Shown: piece after piece, positions 24,590 through 32,889 of the stretch
Numbering within the stretch: the stretch's first letter is position 1
Layout of the letters: each line of letters begins with the position of its first letter
From: JASHUC01 sp035606175
GTDB taxonomy: Bacteria > Pseudomonadota > Gammaproteobacteria > Steroidobacterales > Steroidobacteraceae
Direction of reading: 5' to 3'
Assembly (NCBI GenBank): GCA_035606175.1
Contig: DATNFW010000033.1
Location: 1 to 64,000 of the forward strand
DNA length: 64,000 nucleotides
The notes under the pieces: generated by a model
Told to the model about the DNA's origin: nothing
Seen by the model: the letters and a program-made list of their open reading frames with translations, nothing else
Database searches by the model: none
Program-made: the position numbers and the translations under genes

Positions 24590-27170
24590 GGATGGGCTCG
24601 CGATTGGCGGGCGCAGGCCGGTGCAGCTCTCCGGCACCGACCCCGAGCTCACCGGGTGCGAAATCGTCCACCCGCACGAGCTCCATCACCTTGCGGTCGT
24701 AGTCGCGCAGGCGCGCCGCTTCCGGCTCCGAGATGATGCCCGCAGCCAGCGCCTGCTCGATGCGGCCCGGCAGATCGAGCGCGGTCACCCGGCCCGGGCG
24801 CACGCCCTCGACCCGGATGCGCTGCTCGATCGGCTCGGCCATCGGGGCGAGCGTCAGCGCTTCGTGCAGAAGCCCGAGCGGATTGGTCGGCTCGAGCGTC
24901 GAGTAGATGAAGCGGCACAGCCGCTCGCGGGATCCCGTCGCGCTCGTCACGAGCTCCGCGACGCGGCGGCCGAGCCGGTCGGACGGTGCGAAGTAGGTGA
25001 GGCCGCGCGGGACGATGAAGAGCCGCATCAGAGCGGCGAGGGGCCGGTTGGGGAAGTTCCTGAGGAATCCGTGCAGCTGCTCCTGTGCTTGATAGAGCAG
25101 GTGCCGGCACGCCCACTCGATGATCGGCAGATCGTCGGGCGGCTGGTCCTCGTCGTTGTAGTGTTTGAGCACCATCGAGGCGAGATACAGCGACGAGAGC
25201 ACATCGCCGAGCCGTGCGGACAGACTTTCCTTTTTCTTGAGATAGCCGCCGAGCGTGAGCATCGCCACATCGACCGCGAATGCGAATGAAGCGCTGAAGC
25301 GGACGACGTGCTGGTAATAGCGCCGCGTCGCGCCGCGATCCGGCACGCTCTCGAAACGCGCAAGCGTCAGCCCCATCACGAGCGAGCGCACGGCATTCGA
25401 GATCGCAAAGCCCATGTGGCCGAAGAGGGCGGCGTCGAACTCATCGAGGCCGCGCCGGCGGTCGGGGTTGCGCGCCGCATTCATCTCGCGCAGGACGTAC
25501 GGATGGCACCGCACCGCGCCCTGACCGAAGATGATGAGACTGCGCGTGAGCACGTTCGCGCCCTCGACCGTGATCGCAATCGGGACGCTCTCATAACCGC
25601 GCGCCAGATAGTTGCGCGGCCCGATGCAGATCGCTTTCCCGCCGTGCACATCCATCGCGTCATTCGCGACCTGCCGGCCCATCTCCGTCACGTGGTATTT
25701 GAGCATCGCCGAGGGCACGGACGGCTTCTCCCCGCCGTCGATGGCGCCTGCGGTGACGGAGCGCGCCGCATCCATGATGTAGGTGAGCCCGACCATGCGG
25801 GCGAGAATCGACTGCACGCCCTCGAAGCGGCTGATCGATGCACTGAACTGGCGCCGGATGCGCGCGTAGGCGCCCGTCGCCCACACCGCGGCCTTTGCAC
25901 CTCCGGTTGCATTCGAGGGAAGCGAGATGCAGCGGCCGACGGAGAGCTGCTCGACGAGCATGCGCCAGCCCTGGCCGGCGGTGCGCGGGCCTCCGATGAT
26001 GAAATCGAGCGGGACGAAAACGTCCTTGCCTTGGATCGGACCGTTTTGAAACGGGATGTTGAGCGGGAAATGCCGCCGGCCGACAGAGATGCCCGCGGTG
26101 CCGCGCGGAATGAGCGCGCAGGTGATGCCGATATCGCCTGGGTCGCGGCTTGCGCGGTCGGACGGCGCGCCGGCTGGCGCCTCCCTGCGCAGCAAGCCGT
26201 CCGGATCAAACAGTCGAAACGCGAGTCCGATCACCGTCGCGACGGGCGCGAGGGTGATGTAGCGCTTGGAGAAGTTGAGCCGGATGCCGACGATCTCGCG
26301 TCCCTGCCAGGTGCCGCGGCACACGATGCCGGTATCCGGAATGGATGCGGCATCGGAGCCGGCCCGCGGCCCGGTGAGCGCGAAACAGGGGATCTCCTCC
26401 CCGCGCGCGAGCCTTGGCAGATAGTGGCTCTTTTGCTCCTCGGTCCCGTAATGATTGAGGAGCTCGGCGGGCCCGAGCGAGTTCGGCACGGCGACCGTCG
26501 AGGACACCGTCGTGCTGCGGCTCGCGATTTTGGCGAGCACGCAGGAGTGTGCGTATGCGGAGAACTCGAGGCCTCCGTAGCGCTTCGGAATGATCATCGC
26601 GAAGAACCCGCGCGTTCGCAGGTATTCCCAAACCTCGGCGGGCATGTCGCCGCGACGATGGGTGATGTCCCAATCGTCGATCATGCGGCAGAGTTCCTCG
26701 CACGGTCCATCGAGGAACGCCTGCTCCTCGGCAGAGAGCCGCGGGGGCCTCGCCGCGAGCAACCGATCCCAGCGCGGTGCGCCCGTGAAGAGCTCTCCAT
26801 CCCACCACACGGTGCCGGCCTCGAGCGCCTCGCGCTCGGTTGTGGACATCGAGGGCAGAAGCCTGCGGTAGGTGCGCATGAAGGGGCGGCTGATGAGGGC
26901 CTTGCGCAGGGGTCGAATATTGAGCGCCCAAACGAGCGCGAGGAGCGCCCAGAGAACCCCTTTCCAGGCCCAGGGCCCGGGTCCGGCCGCAGTGTATGCC
27001 GCAAGCAGGACGGTGAAGGCGACAGAGTACGCGAGGAGGCTCAGCCGCCGGTACGCGAGAACCAAGAACGCTGCGACGAATACGAGCGCGATGACGCCGC
27101 CGACGGGCGCGACGGCGAGCGCGTACGCAACGGCGCCGATGACGAGCAGCGTGAGGAGCGCCCCGAGCAT
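24555..27170 (-). CDS. fadE: Acyl-CoA dehydrogenase, FadE type
   Basis: An 871-residue enzyme that oxidises acyl-CoA to trans-2-enoyl-CoA in beta-oxidation. The N-terminus has about three hydrophobic segments (residues 1-95), as in E. coli FadE, then the acyl-CoA dehydrogenase domain (CFALTGPRAGSDAASIPDTG, and KAICIGPRNYLARGYESVPI followed by VEGANVLTRSL) and the FadE-specific C-terminal DUF1974 region. It is slightly longer than the E. coli protein (814). It lies 23 nt downstream of mdh on the same strand and overlaps the zinc-ribbon gene at its 3' end. Confidence 0.93.
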   Translation of the reverse strand: MLGALLTLLVIGAVAYALAVAPVGGVIALVFVAAFLVLAYRRLSLLAYSVAFTVLLAAYTAAGPGPWAWKGVLWALLALVWALNIRPLRKALISRPFMRTYRRLLPSMSTTEREALEAGTVWWDGELFTGAPRWDRLLAARPPRLSAEEQAFLDGPCEELCRMIDDWDITHRRGDMPAEVWEYLRTRGFFAMIIPKRYGGLEFSAYAHSCVLAKIASRSTTVSSTVAVPNSLGPAELLNHYGTEEQKSHYLPRLARGEEIPCFALTGPRAGSDAASIPDTGIVCRGTWQGREIVGIRLNFSKRYITLAPVATVIGLAFRLFDPDGLLRREAPAGAPSDRASRDPGDIGITCALIPRGTAGISVGRRHFPLNIPFQNGPIQGKDVFVPLDFIIGGPRTAGQGWRMLVEQLSVGRCISLPSNATGGAKAAVWATGAYARIRRQFSASISRFEGVQSILARMVGLTYIMDAARSVTAGAIDGGEKPSVPSAMLKYHVTEMGRQVANDAMDVHGGKAICIGPRNYLARGYESVPIAITVEGANVLTRSLIIFGQGAVRCHPYVLREMNAARNPDRRRGLDEFDAALFGHMGFAISNAVRSLVMGLTLARFESVPDRGATRRYYQHVVRFSASFAFAVDVAMLTLGGYLKKKESLSARLGDVLSSLYLASMVLKHYNDEDQPPDDLPIIEWACRHLLYQAQEQLHGFLRNFPNRPLAALMRLFIVPRGLTYFAPSDRLGRRVAELVTSATGSRERLCRFIYSTLEPTNPLGLLHEALTLAPMAEPIEQRIRVEGVRPGRVTALDLPGRIEQALAAGIISEPEAARLRDYDRKVMELVRVDDFAPGELGVGAGELHRPAPANREPIHAVVEPDRVGP

Positions 27171-27193
27171 GCGGGCATTCTCTCACGGCTCTT

Positions 27194-28174
27194 CTAGCCG
27201 AGCAGGCTCCGCACGCCCTCCCGCTCCTCGTGCAGCTCGGCGAGCGTCGCCTGCATGCGGTTGCGGCTGAAATCGTCGATCGCAAGCCCCTGGACGATCT
27301 GGTAGTGCCCGTCCCGGCAGGTGACGGGGTGCGAGTACACGATCCCCTCCGGGATGCCGTAGCTGCCGTCCGAGGCGACCCCCATGCTCACCCAGTCCCC
27401 GGCCGGCGTGCCCCGTGCCCAGTCGCGCACGTGGTCGATCGCCGCCGAGGCGGCAGAGGCGGCCGAGGAGGAGCCCCGCGCCTTGATTACCGCGGCGCCG
27501 CGCTGTTGGACGGTCGGAATGAAGGTCTCCTCGATCCATTTCCGATCGAGCAGGCTTTTCGCGGGCTTGCCGTCGATCGTGCAATGACTCACGTCGGGGT
27601 ACTGGGTCGATGAATGGTTGCCCCAGATCGTCATGTGGCGGATCGCGGTGACGTGCTTGCCGGTCCGCGCTGCGAGCTGTGCGAGCGCGCGGTTGTGGTC
27701 GAGCCGGGTCATGGCCGTGAACTGCCGGGGATCGATGCCCTTCGCGTTCGCGCGCGCGATGAGCGCATTCGTGTTCGCGGGATTGCCGACGACGAGGACC
27801 TTCACGTCTCTCGAGGCGGCCTCGCCGAGAGCTTTGCCCTGCGCCGAGAAGATCTGCGCATTGGCGAGCAGCAAGTCCTTGCGCTCCATGCCCGGACCGC
27901 GCGGGCGCGCGCCGACGAGCAATGCGACGCCGCAATCGCGGAAGGCCACGCGCGGATCATCCGTCGCCACGACACGGTTGAGGAGCGGGAACGCGCAGTC
28001 CTCGAGTTCCATGACGACGCCGCCGAGTGCCGGCAAGGCGGGTGTGATCTCGAGCAGGTGCAGGTTGATCGGCTGCTCCGGTCCGAGCAGCGCGCCGGAG
28101 GCGACGCGGAAGGCGAGGGCGTAGCCGATCTGGCCGGCTCCGCCCGTGATGGCGACGTTGATCGCTTTGTTCAT
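27194..28174 (-). CDS. mdh: Malate dehydrogenase (NAD-dependent)
   Basis: A 326-residue TCA-cycle enzyme interconverting malate and oxaloacetate. The Rossmann loop is VAITGGAGQIGYALAFRVAS, the mobile-loop arginines are in GARPRGPGMERKDLL, NAD contact is VVGNPANTNAL, and the active His is in IWGNHSSTQYP. This is the cytosolic-type (type 2) MDH found in many Proteobacteria. It is 30 nt downstream of the sigma-factor partner gene and 23 nt upstream of fadE, an unusual mix of metabolic and signalling genes in one run. Confidence 0.95.
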   Translation of the reverse strand: MNKAINVAITGGAGQIGYALAFRVASGALLGPEQPINLHLLEITPALPALGGVVMELEDCAFPLLNRVVATDDPRVAFRDCGVALLVGARPRGPGMERKDLLLANAQIFSAQGKALGEAASRDVKVLVVGNPANTNALIARANAKGIDPRQFTAMTRLDHNRALAQLAARTGKHVTAIRHMTIWGNHSSTQYPDVSHCTIDGKPAKSLLDRKWIEETFIPTVQQRGAAVIKARGSSSAASAASAAIDHVRDWARGTPAGDWVSMGVASDGSYGIPEGIVYSHPVTCRDGHYQIVQGLAIDDFSRNRMQATLAELHEEREGVRSLLG

Positions 28175-28204
28175 CTCGGGCTCCGATTGAGTGAGCCCGA
28201 CATT

Positions 28205-28825
28205 CTAGCGGCTTGCGGAAGTCTCGCGGGTACGGCGCTGCCGCGCAGGCGGCGGCGGCGGTGGTGGCGATCGCGATCGCAGTACGGTCGATGCGTCGAT
28301 ACTCTCGATGAGCTCGGGCGGATGCATTCGAGACGGCGCGGTCCATGCCGCCTGTCTCTCGAGAGCCTGTGAGGCTTCAATGAACTTCGGAGTCGACCGG
28401 CGCTGAGAATTGCCCGGGCCGCTCGGCGCCAGGTCAACCGGCGCGGTGGACACGCGCGTGGCGAGGGCGCTGCTCGATGCGGAGTGCATCCGCTCAACGA
28501 GACGCTGCTCGGCTGCGTGCGATGCCACCGAGCGCGAAGCGCTCCGCGGCATGACGAGCGCGCAAAAGGCTGCCGCAGCGATCGCGGCCGGAACGCCCCA
28601 TCGAAAGGCTGATGCGAGCCGCTGCGACCGCCTCGCTCGCGCGCTCGCCGCACCGCGAGGCGCTGCTGTTGCGCGAGGCGCCGCTGCCTCGCGAGCCTGC
28701 TCGAGCACGGCGCGATCGAGCGTTCGCGAAGGCTCGAGCGAATCGAGCTCCGCGAGCGCGCGCAGTGTCGCGTCATCGCGCACCTGCGCGAGGCCCTCAT
28801 CAAATGCGTTCACGCGCCCACTCAT
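28205..28825 (-). CDS. Single-pass membrane protein, putative anti-sigma partner
   Basis: A 206-residue protein. The cytosolic first half (RVNAFDEGLAQVRDDATLRA) is acidic and helical, a membrane segment lies at about 75-95 (WGVPAAIAAAAFCALVMP), and the periplasmic part is Ser/Pro-rich with an eight-proline run near the end. Its ATG overlaps the sigma-factor stop (28822-28825, ATGA), the usual arrangement for a sigma/anti-sigma pair. The HxxxCxxC zinc motif of the common anti-sigma domain is absent, so the role is inferred from position and topology only. Confidence 0.6.
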   Translation of the reverse strand: MSGRVNAFDEGLAQVRDDATLRALAELDSLEPSRTLDRAVLEQAREAAAPRATAAPRGAASARARRSQRLASAFRWGVPAAIAAAAFCALVMPRSASRSVASHAAEQRLVERMHSASSSALATRVSTAPVDLAPSGPGNSQRRSTPKFIEASQALERQAAWTAPSRMHPPELIESIDASTVLRSRSPPPPPPPARQRRTRETSASR

Positions 28826-29532
28826 CTCGCGGACCCTCCCGCGAGTTGCAGAGCAGTCGCGCCCTTCTCGATCGGCGCGGCCGCCGCGGCAACTGCCGCG
28901 ACGAGCGGCTGAGCGCCGAAGCGCGTCTCGGCGCGGCGGTCGTTGAGCCGCGAACTCTCGTACGAAGTTCCTGCGGCAAGCGCCCGACGCAGCTTGGCCA
29001 GTGCGTAGCGCAGCCGGCTCTTCGCCGTTTCGAGTCCCACACCCGTCACAAACGCGATTTCTTCGAGCGACAGACCCGATTGCTCGACGAGCAGGAACAC
29101 GTCGCGCTGCTCGAGCGGCAGCGACTCGAGTGCGGAGCGATAACACGCGAGGAGCTCGGCGCGCTCGAGGCGACTCTCCGGGGAGTCCTGATCCGGTGCG
29201 CTCAAGGTGAGCATCGGGTCGTCGTCGGCTGTTTCCTCTTCGACGGCCATGAGAGCCGGCCGAGTCGCCGCGCGGCGCAGATGATCGATGCAGCAGTTGT
29301 GCGCCACGCGATAGAGATAAGTGCTGAAGCGCGCCCTCGGCTCGTAGCGCGCGCGATGCGCTATGAGACGGCTCCAAACCTCCTGGAAGAGGTCATCGGC
29401 CGCCTCGCGATCCTGTACGAGGCGCGCGAGATACCTGTAGAGGGGCGCGCGGTGGCGCGCGTAAAGCGCGGTGAACGCCCGCAGGTCGCCGCCGGCGTAC
29501 CGCAGCATCAACTCGCCATCGTCCTCGGCCAT
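28822..29532 (-). CDS. ECF-type RNA polymerase sigma factor
   Basis: A 236-residue sigma-70 family factor. Region 2 includes ADDLFQEVWSRLIAHRARYE and FSTYLYRVAHNCCIDHLRR; region 4 includes LPLEQRDVFLLVEQSGLSLE and an HTH ending TAKSRLRYALAKLR. After region 4 there are about 45 extra residues rich in Ala, which most ECF factors lack. It is coupled to a membrane protein that may restrain it. ATG 29532 was chosen because the long upstream frame is non-coding in character. The target promoters are unknown. Confidence 0.88.
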   Translation of the reverse strand: MAEDDGELMLRYAGGDLRAFTALYARHRAPLYRYLARLVQDREAADDLFQEVWSRLIAHRARYEPRARFSTYLYRVAHNCCIDHLRRAATRPALMAVEEETADDDPMLTLSAPDQDSPESRLERAELLACYRSALESLPLEQRDVFLLVEQSGLSLEEIAFVTGVGLETAKSRLRYALAKLRRALAAGTSYESSRLNDRRAETRFGAQPLVAAVAAAAAPIEKGATALQLAGGSAR

Positions 29533-29714
29533 CGCGCTGAAGTGTACTCGGGAGCTTTCTCTATCAACGCGCGAGCCGGCTTCGGAGGGTTGATCCCCCC
29601 CTGGGGCGAGGCATTTAGCGCAGGTGCCGAAGGGGCCAAAGCGGCGGGATCGATGCGGGGACCGGACCGCCCCCCGTGACCGGAGCGCCCACGGGTGGCG
29701 CGTAAGCGAGGGGC

Positions 29715-29743
29715 TTGCTACCTGAATAGTGTTGTAGTAGTAT
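29715..29743 (+). promoter_or_regulatory. Sigma-70-like promoter of the GntR/ABC operon
   Basis: TTGCTA at 29715-29720 and TAGTAT at 29738-29743 are separated by 17 nt, matching a sigma-70 promoter reasonably well. It lies upstream of the 38-residue membrane peptide gene, and its -10 element is inside the inverted repeat described separately. Confidence 0.55.
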
Positions 29744-29750
29744 ACAACAC
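29729..29750 (+). promoter_or_regulatory. Perfect inverted repeat, likely operator of the GntR/YtrA regulator
   Basis: GTGTTGTA (29729-29736) and TACAACAC (29743-29750) are exact reverse complements with a 6-nt spacer. The element covers the likely -10 box and is 48 nt before the first start codon of the operon. A two-fold site of this size suits a dimeric GntR-family repressor. The regulator gene is the second gene of the same operon, so autoregulation is likely. Confidence 0.65.
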
Positions 29751-29797
29751 CAGATGAGTAGGCATGGTGCCTACCGTAGTGAACACGGAGAAATCTC

Positions 29798-29914
29798 ATG
29801 AACGCAGTGACCTCTCACGACTTCCGTCGGGTTGCCCTCTTCGGCGTGGCGGCGGTGCTGGTGAATGTTGCGCTCATCACCTGGGCCTGCGTGGCGGCTG
29901 CTCTGGTACAGTAG
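29798..29914 (+). CDS. 38-residue membrane peptide at the head of the GntR/ABC operon
   Basis: A 38-codon gene starting at ATG 29798 with GGAGAAAT upstream as ribosome site. It has a polar start (NAVTSHDFRR) and one hydrophobic helix (about residues 12-37, VALFGVAAVLVNVALITW then ACVAAALVQ). It follows the promoter/operator directly and precedes the regulator by 39 nt, so it is the first gene of the operon. It has no recognised family. It may be a small accessory of the ABC transporter or a stress-linked membrane peptide. Confidence 0.6.
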   Translation: MNAVTSHDFRRVALFGVAAVLVNVALITWACVAAALVQ

Positions 29915-29953
29915 AGCGGTAAATAGCTGTAACGGGGCGAAGCCGGCAACTCG

Positions 29954-30361
29954 ATGGATCCGCACTGGGATGACAGCCTTCCGATCTACCGGCAACTGCG
30001 TGACCGGGTTGTCGCCATGATCCTCGAGGGCGTCCTGAAGGAAGGCGATGCCTTGCCTTCCGTGCGAAGCGTCGCCGCCGAGTTCCGGCTCAACCCGCTC
30101 ACGGTCCTCAAGGGCTACCAGCAACTGGTCGACGAGAACCTCGTGGAGAAGCGCCGGGGCCGCGGCATGTTCGTCGCACCCGGCGCCCGCGATGCGCTCA
30201 TGAAGGACGAGCGCGAGCGGTTCCTCACGGATGAATGGCCGAAGGTGCGTGCCACCATCCAGCGGCTCGGGCTCTCGGCCGGCGAACTGCTGCGCAGCAC
30301 ACCGGCGCCGCCCGCGGCCCCTTGGCCGAAGACAGGGAACGACCATGACGACCGTCATTGA
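29954..30361 (+). CDS. GntR-family regulator, YtrA subfamily
   Basis: A 135-residue protein with an N-terminal winged helix (residues 8-75: LPIYRQLRDRVVAMILEG, ALPSVRSVAAEFRLNPLTVL) and only a short C-terminal helix. This short form is typical of the YtrA subfamily, whose genes usually sit with ABC transporters. The regulators normally repress their own operon, and the inverted repeat at 29729-29750 is the obvious binding site. The gene end overlaps the ABC ATPase start by 17 nt. The inducer is unknown; some relatives respond to cell-envelope antibiotics. Confidence 0.88.
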   Translation: MDPHWDDSLPIYRQLRDRVVAMILEGVLKEGDALPSVRSVAAEFRLNPLTVLKGYQQLVDENLVEKRRGRGMFVAPGARDALMKDERERFLTDEWPKVRATIQRLGLSAGELLRSTPAPPAAPWPKTGNDHDDRH

Positions 30362-31274
30362 GGCGCGCAATCTTTCCAAGGCGTACGGCGCCACGCACGC
30401 GCTCGATGGAGTGAGCTTCAGCATCGAGTCCGGTCGCATCGTCGGGATGATCGGCCCGAACGGTGCCGGCAAGACCACCGCGCTCAAGGGCATCCTCGGG
30501 CTTTCCGATTTCGCCGGCGAGCTCACCGTGCTTGGCCGCAATCCGCGCACCGAGCGCGACCGCCTCATGCAGGATGTCTGTTTCATCGCCGATGTGGCCG
30601 TGCTGCCGAAGTGGATTCGCGTGCGCAATGCGCTCGACTACGTCGAGGGCGTTCATCCCCGCTTCGATCGGGCGCGCGCCGAGACGTTTCTGAGCCGTAC
30701 CGACATCCGCCAGGGCAGCCGCGTGCGCGAGCTCTCGAAGGGCATGGTGACGCAGCTGCACCTTGCGCTGATCCTCGCGATCGATGCGCGGCTGCTCGTG
30801 CTCGATGAGCCGACGCTCGGCCTCGATCTGCTCTATCGGCGCCAGTTCTACGACACGCTCCTCAACGACTATTTCGACAAGGAGCGCACCATCCTGGTGA
30901 CGACGCACCAGGTCGAGGAAATCGAGCATCTGCTCACCGATGTCATCTTCCTCGCGAGCGGGCACATCGTCCTCTCGACGACCGTCGATGCGATCCCGGA
31001 TCGTTATCTGCAGCTCACCGTCGGTCCGGACGGCGTGAGCCGCGCTCGCGAGCTGCATCCGTTCTACGAACGCGAGGTCTTCGGCCGCACGGCGCTCTTC
31101 TACGAGGGCCGCAGCGCGCGCGAGCTCGAGCCGCTCGGGGAGGTGCGCACACCGTCGATCGCCGACCTGTTCGTCGCGAAGATTCAGAGTCTGGATGCAC
31201 GCCGCACACCGGCTGGGCTCGGCTCAGGCGCGGCGCCGGGTCCCGCGCAGAGCGCCCCGGGAGCCTCCTCATGA
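30345..31274 (+). CDS. ABC transporter ATP-binding protein
   Basis: A 309-residue ATPase of the ABC-2 class. Walker A is GPNGAGKT (residues 37-44), the signature is ELSKGMVTQLHLAL, Walker B is LLVLDEPTLGLD, and the switch His is in VTTHQVEEIEH. The C-terminal 80 residues are an extension typical of YtrB-like proteins. The start overlaps the gntR gene and the end overlaps the permease gene by ATGA (31271-31274). It should energise the permease that follows; the cargo is unknown. Confidence 0.92.
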   Translation: MTTVIEARNLSKAYGATHALDGVSFSIESGRIVGMIGPNGAGKTTALKGILGLSDFAGELTVLGRNPRTERDRLMQDVCFIADVAVLPKWIRVRNALDYVEGVHPRFDRARAETFLSRTDIRQGSRVRELSKGMVTQLHLALILAIDARLLVLDEPTLGLDLLYRRQFYDTLLNDYFDKERTILVTTHQVEEIEHLLTDVIFLASGHIVLSTTVDAIPDRYLQLTVGPDGVSRARELHPFYEREVFGRTALFYEGRSARELEPLGEVRTPSIADLFVAKIQSLDARRTPAGLGSGAAPGPAQSAPGASS

Positions 31275-32242
31275 GCAGCGAATCCGCGGAAGTCCGTGCG
31301 GCTGCCGCCCCGCAGACCGCGACTCGCACGACAGCGACGCGGCCCATGCTCACGCTCATCAAGCGAGAGTTTTGGGAGCACGCCGCGCTCTGGGTCGCAC
31401 CGCTCGTGGTCACCGCGGCGCTGATCATCGGCGCAATCTTCGGCCGGGCTTACGGCCCCGGCACGATGCCGGTCTCGCTCGGCGATGTACCTGCAACTCC
31501 GCAGGGCCTGAGGGCGATATCCACGACCGTGCTCGTGATGTTCTCCGGAGGGTCGCAATACGTCGTGATGTCGATCGTGCTCTGGTTCTACGCGACGGCA
31601 TGCCTCTACAACGAGCGTCGCGACCGCAGCATTCTTTTCTGGAAATCGATGCCCGTCTCGGATGCCAAGACGGTGATATCGAAGTTTCTCATGGCGCTCG
31701 CCGTCGTCCCACTCTATGTCTATGTCGTCACGCTTCTAACGACGCTCGTCGCAAGCGGAATCATCGCGATCCCCCGTTTCTCCGGACCGGGTGGACTCAG
31801 CCTCTGGGACGGAGGCGCGTGGGTACGCGCCGAAGCTTACTCATTCGTGTGGCTCGTGCTCGCGGTGCTGTGGTACGCACCGCTCACCGCCTACCTCCTG
31901 CTCGTTTCTGCCTGGGCGCGCCGGAACGTGCAGCTCTGGGCGCTCTCGCCCCTGATCGCGATCATCGTGGAGCGCATTGCCTTCGGCACTCATTACCTCT
32001 CCACGTGGATTCTCTACCGGCTGGGGCCGGGCTGGCAGTCGCAGTCGGAGCAGTGGCTCGAGCGGCTGTTCGCCGGGCCTTTCTACTACACGAGCGGCGG
32101 GTCCTCCTCCCCCGTGCAGCTGTTCGCCGGCATGCAGCCGCTCAAAGGATTCGGGAACATCGATCTTTGGATCGGACTCGCCGTCGCCGTGGCGTTCCTC
32201 TACGCCGCCGTGCGTGTCCGCCGCTATCGCGACGACACCTGA
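31271..32242 (+). CDS. ABC-2-type permease
   Basis: A 323-residue membrane protein with about six helices. It opens with a cytosolic segment (TLIKREFWEHAALWVAPL) and contains ACLYNERRDRSILFWKSMPV, a pattern shared by YtrC/YtrD-like and other ABC-2 permeases. It partners the ATPase encoded just upstream, with a 4-nt overlap. It could export or modulate an envelope compound; one permease per operon suggests a homodimer. Confidence 0.85.
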   Translation: MSSESAEVRAAAAPQTATRTTATRPMLTLIKREFWEHAALWVAPLVVTAALIIGAIFGRAYGPGTMPVSLGDVPATPQGLRAISTTVLVMFSGGSQYVVMSIVLWFYATACLYNERRDRSILFWKSMPVSDAKTVISKFLMALAVVPLYVYVVTLLTTLVASGIIAIPRFSGPGGLSLWDGGAWVRAEAYSFVWLVLAVLWYAPLTAYLLLVSAWARRNVQLWALSPLIAIIVERIAFGTHYLSTWILYRLGPGWQSQSEQWLERLFAGPFYYTSGGSSSPVQLFAGMQPLKGFGNIDLWIGLAVAVAFLYAAVRVRRYRDDT

Positions 32243-32406
32243 GCGCGCCGACAGCGACGCGCAATGGCGGTGACGCATCACGCATCGCCGCGCACATAGA
32301 GCGCGGCTATCGCTCCGATTCGCACCTTCGATTGCCCCGTGAACATCCGGGCGCGCAGAATCCTCGTGTCGAGCGCATCCCCCGCCGCCCGACACGAGGA
32401 GGCTGC

Positions 32407-32889
32407 ATGTACGGCACCCGCAACGATCTCGCTCCGAGGACTCGCACCAAAGCCGTCGAGCTGCTCGCACCGAGGCTCGCCGATGCGATCGACCTCGGCG
32501 CGCAGGTGAAGCACGCGCACTGGAACGTGAAGGGTCCGCAGTTCATCGCGTTGCACGAGCTGTTCGACAAGATCGCCGAGGACATCGAGGAGCACGTCGA
32601 CACGATCGCCGAGCGCATCACGGCACTCGGCGGAACTGCCTACGGCACCGTCGCATCGGTGGCACGTACGACGAGCCTGCCGCCCTATTCCGAGGACATC
32701 GTGGAGGGGCTCGCGCATGTCGAGGCGCTCGTCAACGCCGTCGCCGATTTCGGCAAGCACGTGCGCAAGGCGATCCACGATGCCGCCGAGATCGGCGATG
32801 CCGACACCTCGGACCTCTTCACCGGCGTCTCGCGCGCGATCGACAAGCACCTCTGGTTCCTCGAGGCGCACTTGCAGGCGAAGCGCTAG
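32407..32889 (+). CDS. dps: Dps-family DNA-protection / ferritin-like protein
   Basis: A 160-residue four-helix protein that oxidises and stores iron as a dodecamer and shields DNA in stress. The ferroxidase region is AQVKHAHWNVKGPQFIALHE followed by FDKIAEDIEEHVDTIAERI, as in Dps. AGGAGG lies 6 nt before ATG 32407. No OxyR-type site is evident in the 164-bp gap upstream. The stop overlaps the convergent PLD-like gene by 4 nt. Confidence 0.93.
   Translation: MYGTRNDLAPRTRTKAVELLAPRLADAIDLGAQVKHAHWNVKGPQFIALHELFDKIAEDIEEHVDTIAERITALGGTAYGTVASVARTTSLPPYSEDIVEGLAHVEALVNAVADFGKHVRKAIHDAAEIGDADTSDLFTGVSRAIDKHLWFLEAHLQAKR

Noticed and set aside
25308..27197. A 629-codon plus-strand frame over fadE
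   Set aside because: Antisense to fadE, which has clear motifs.
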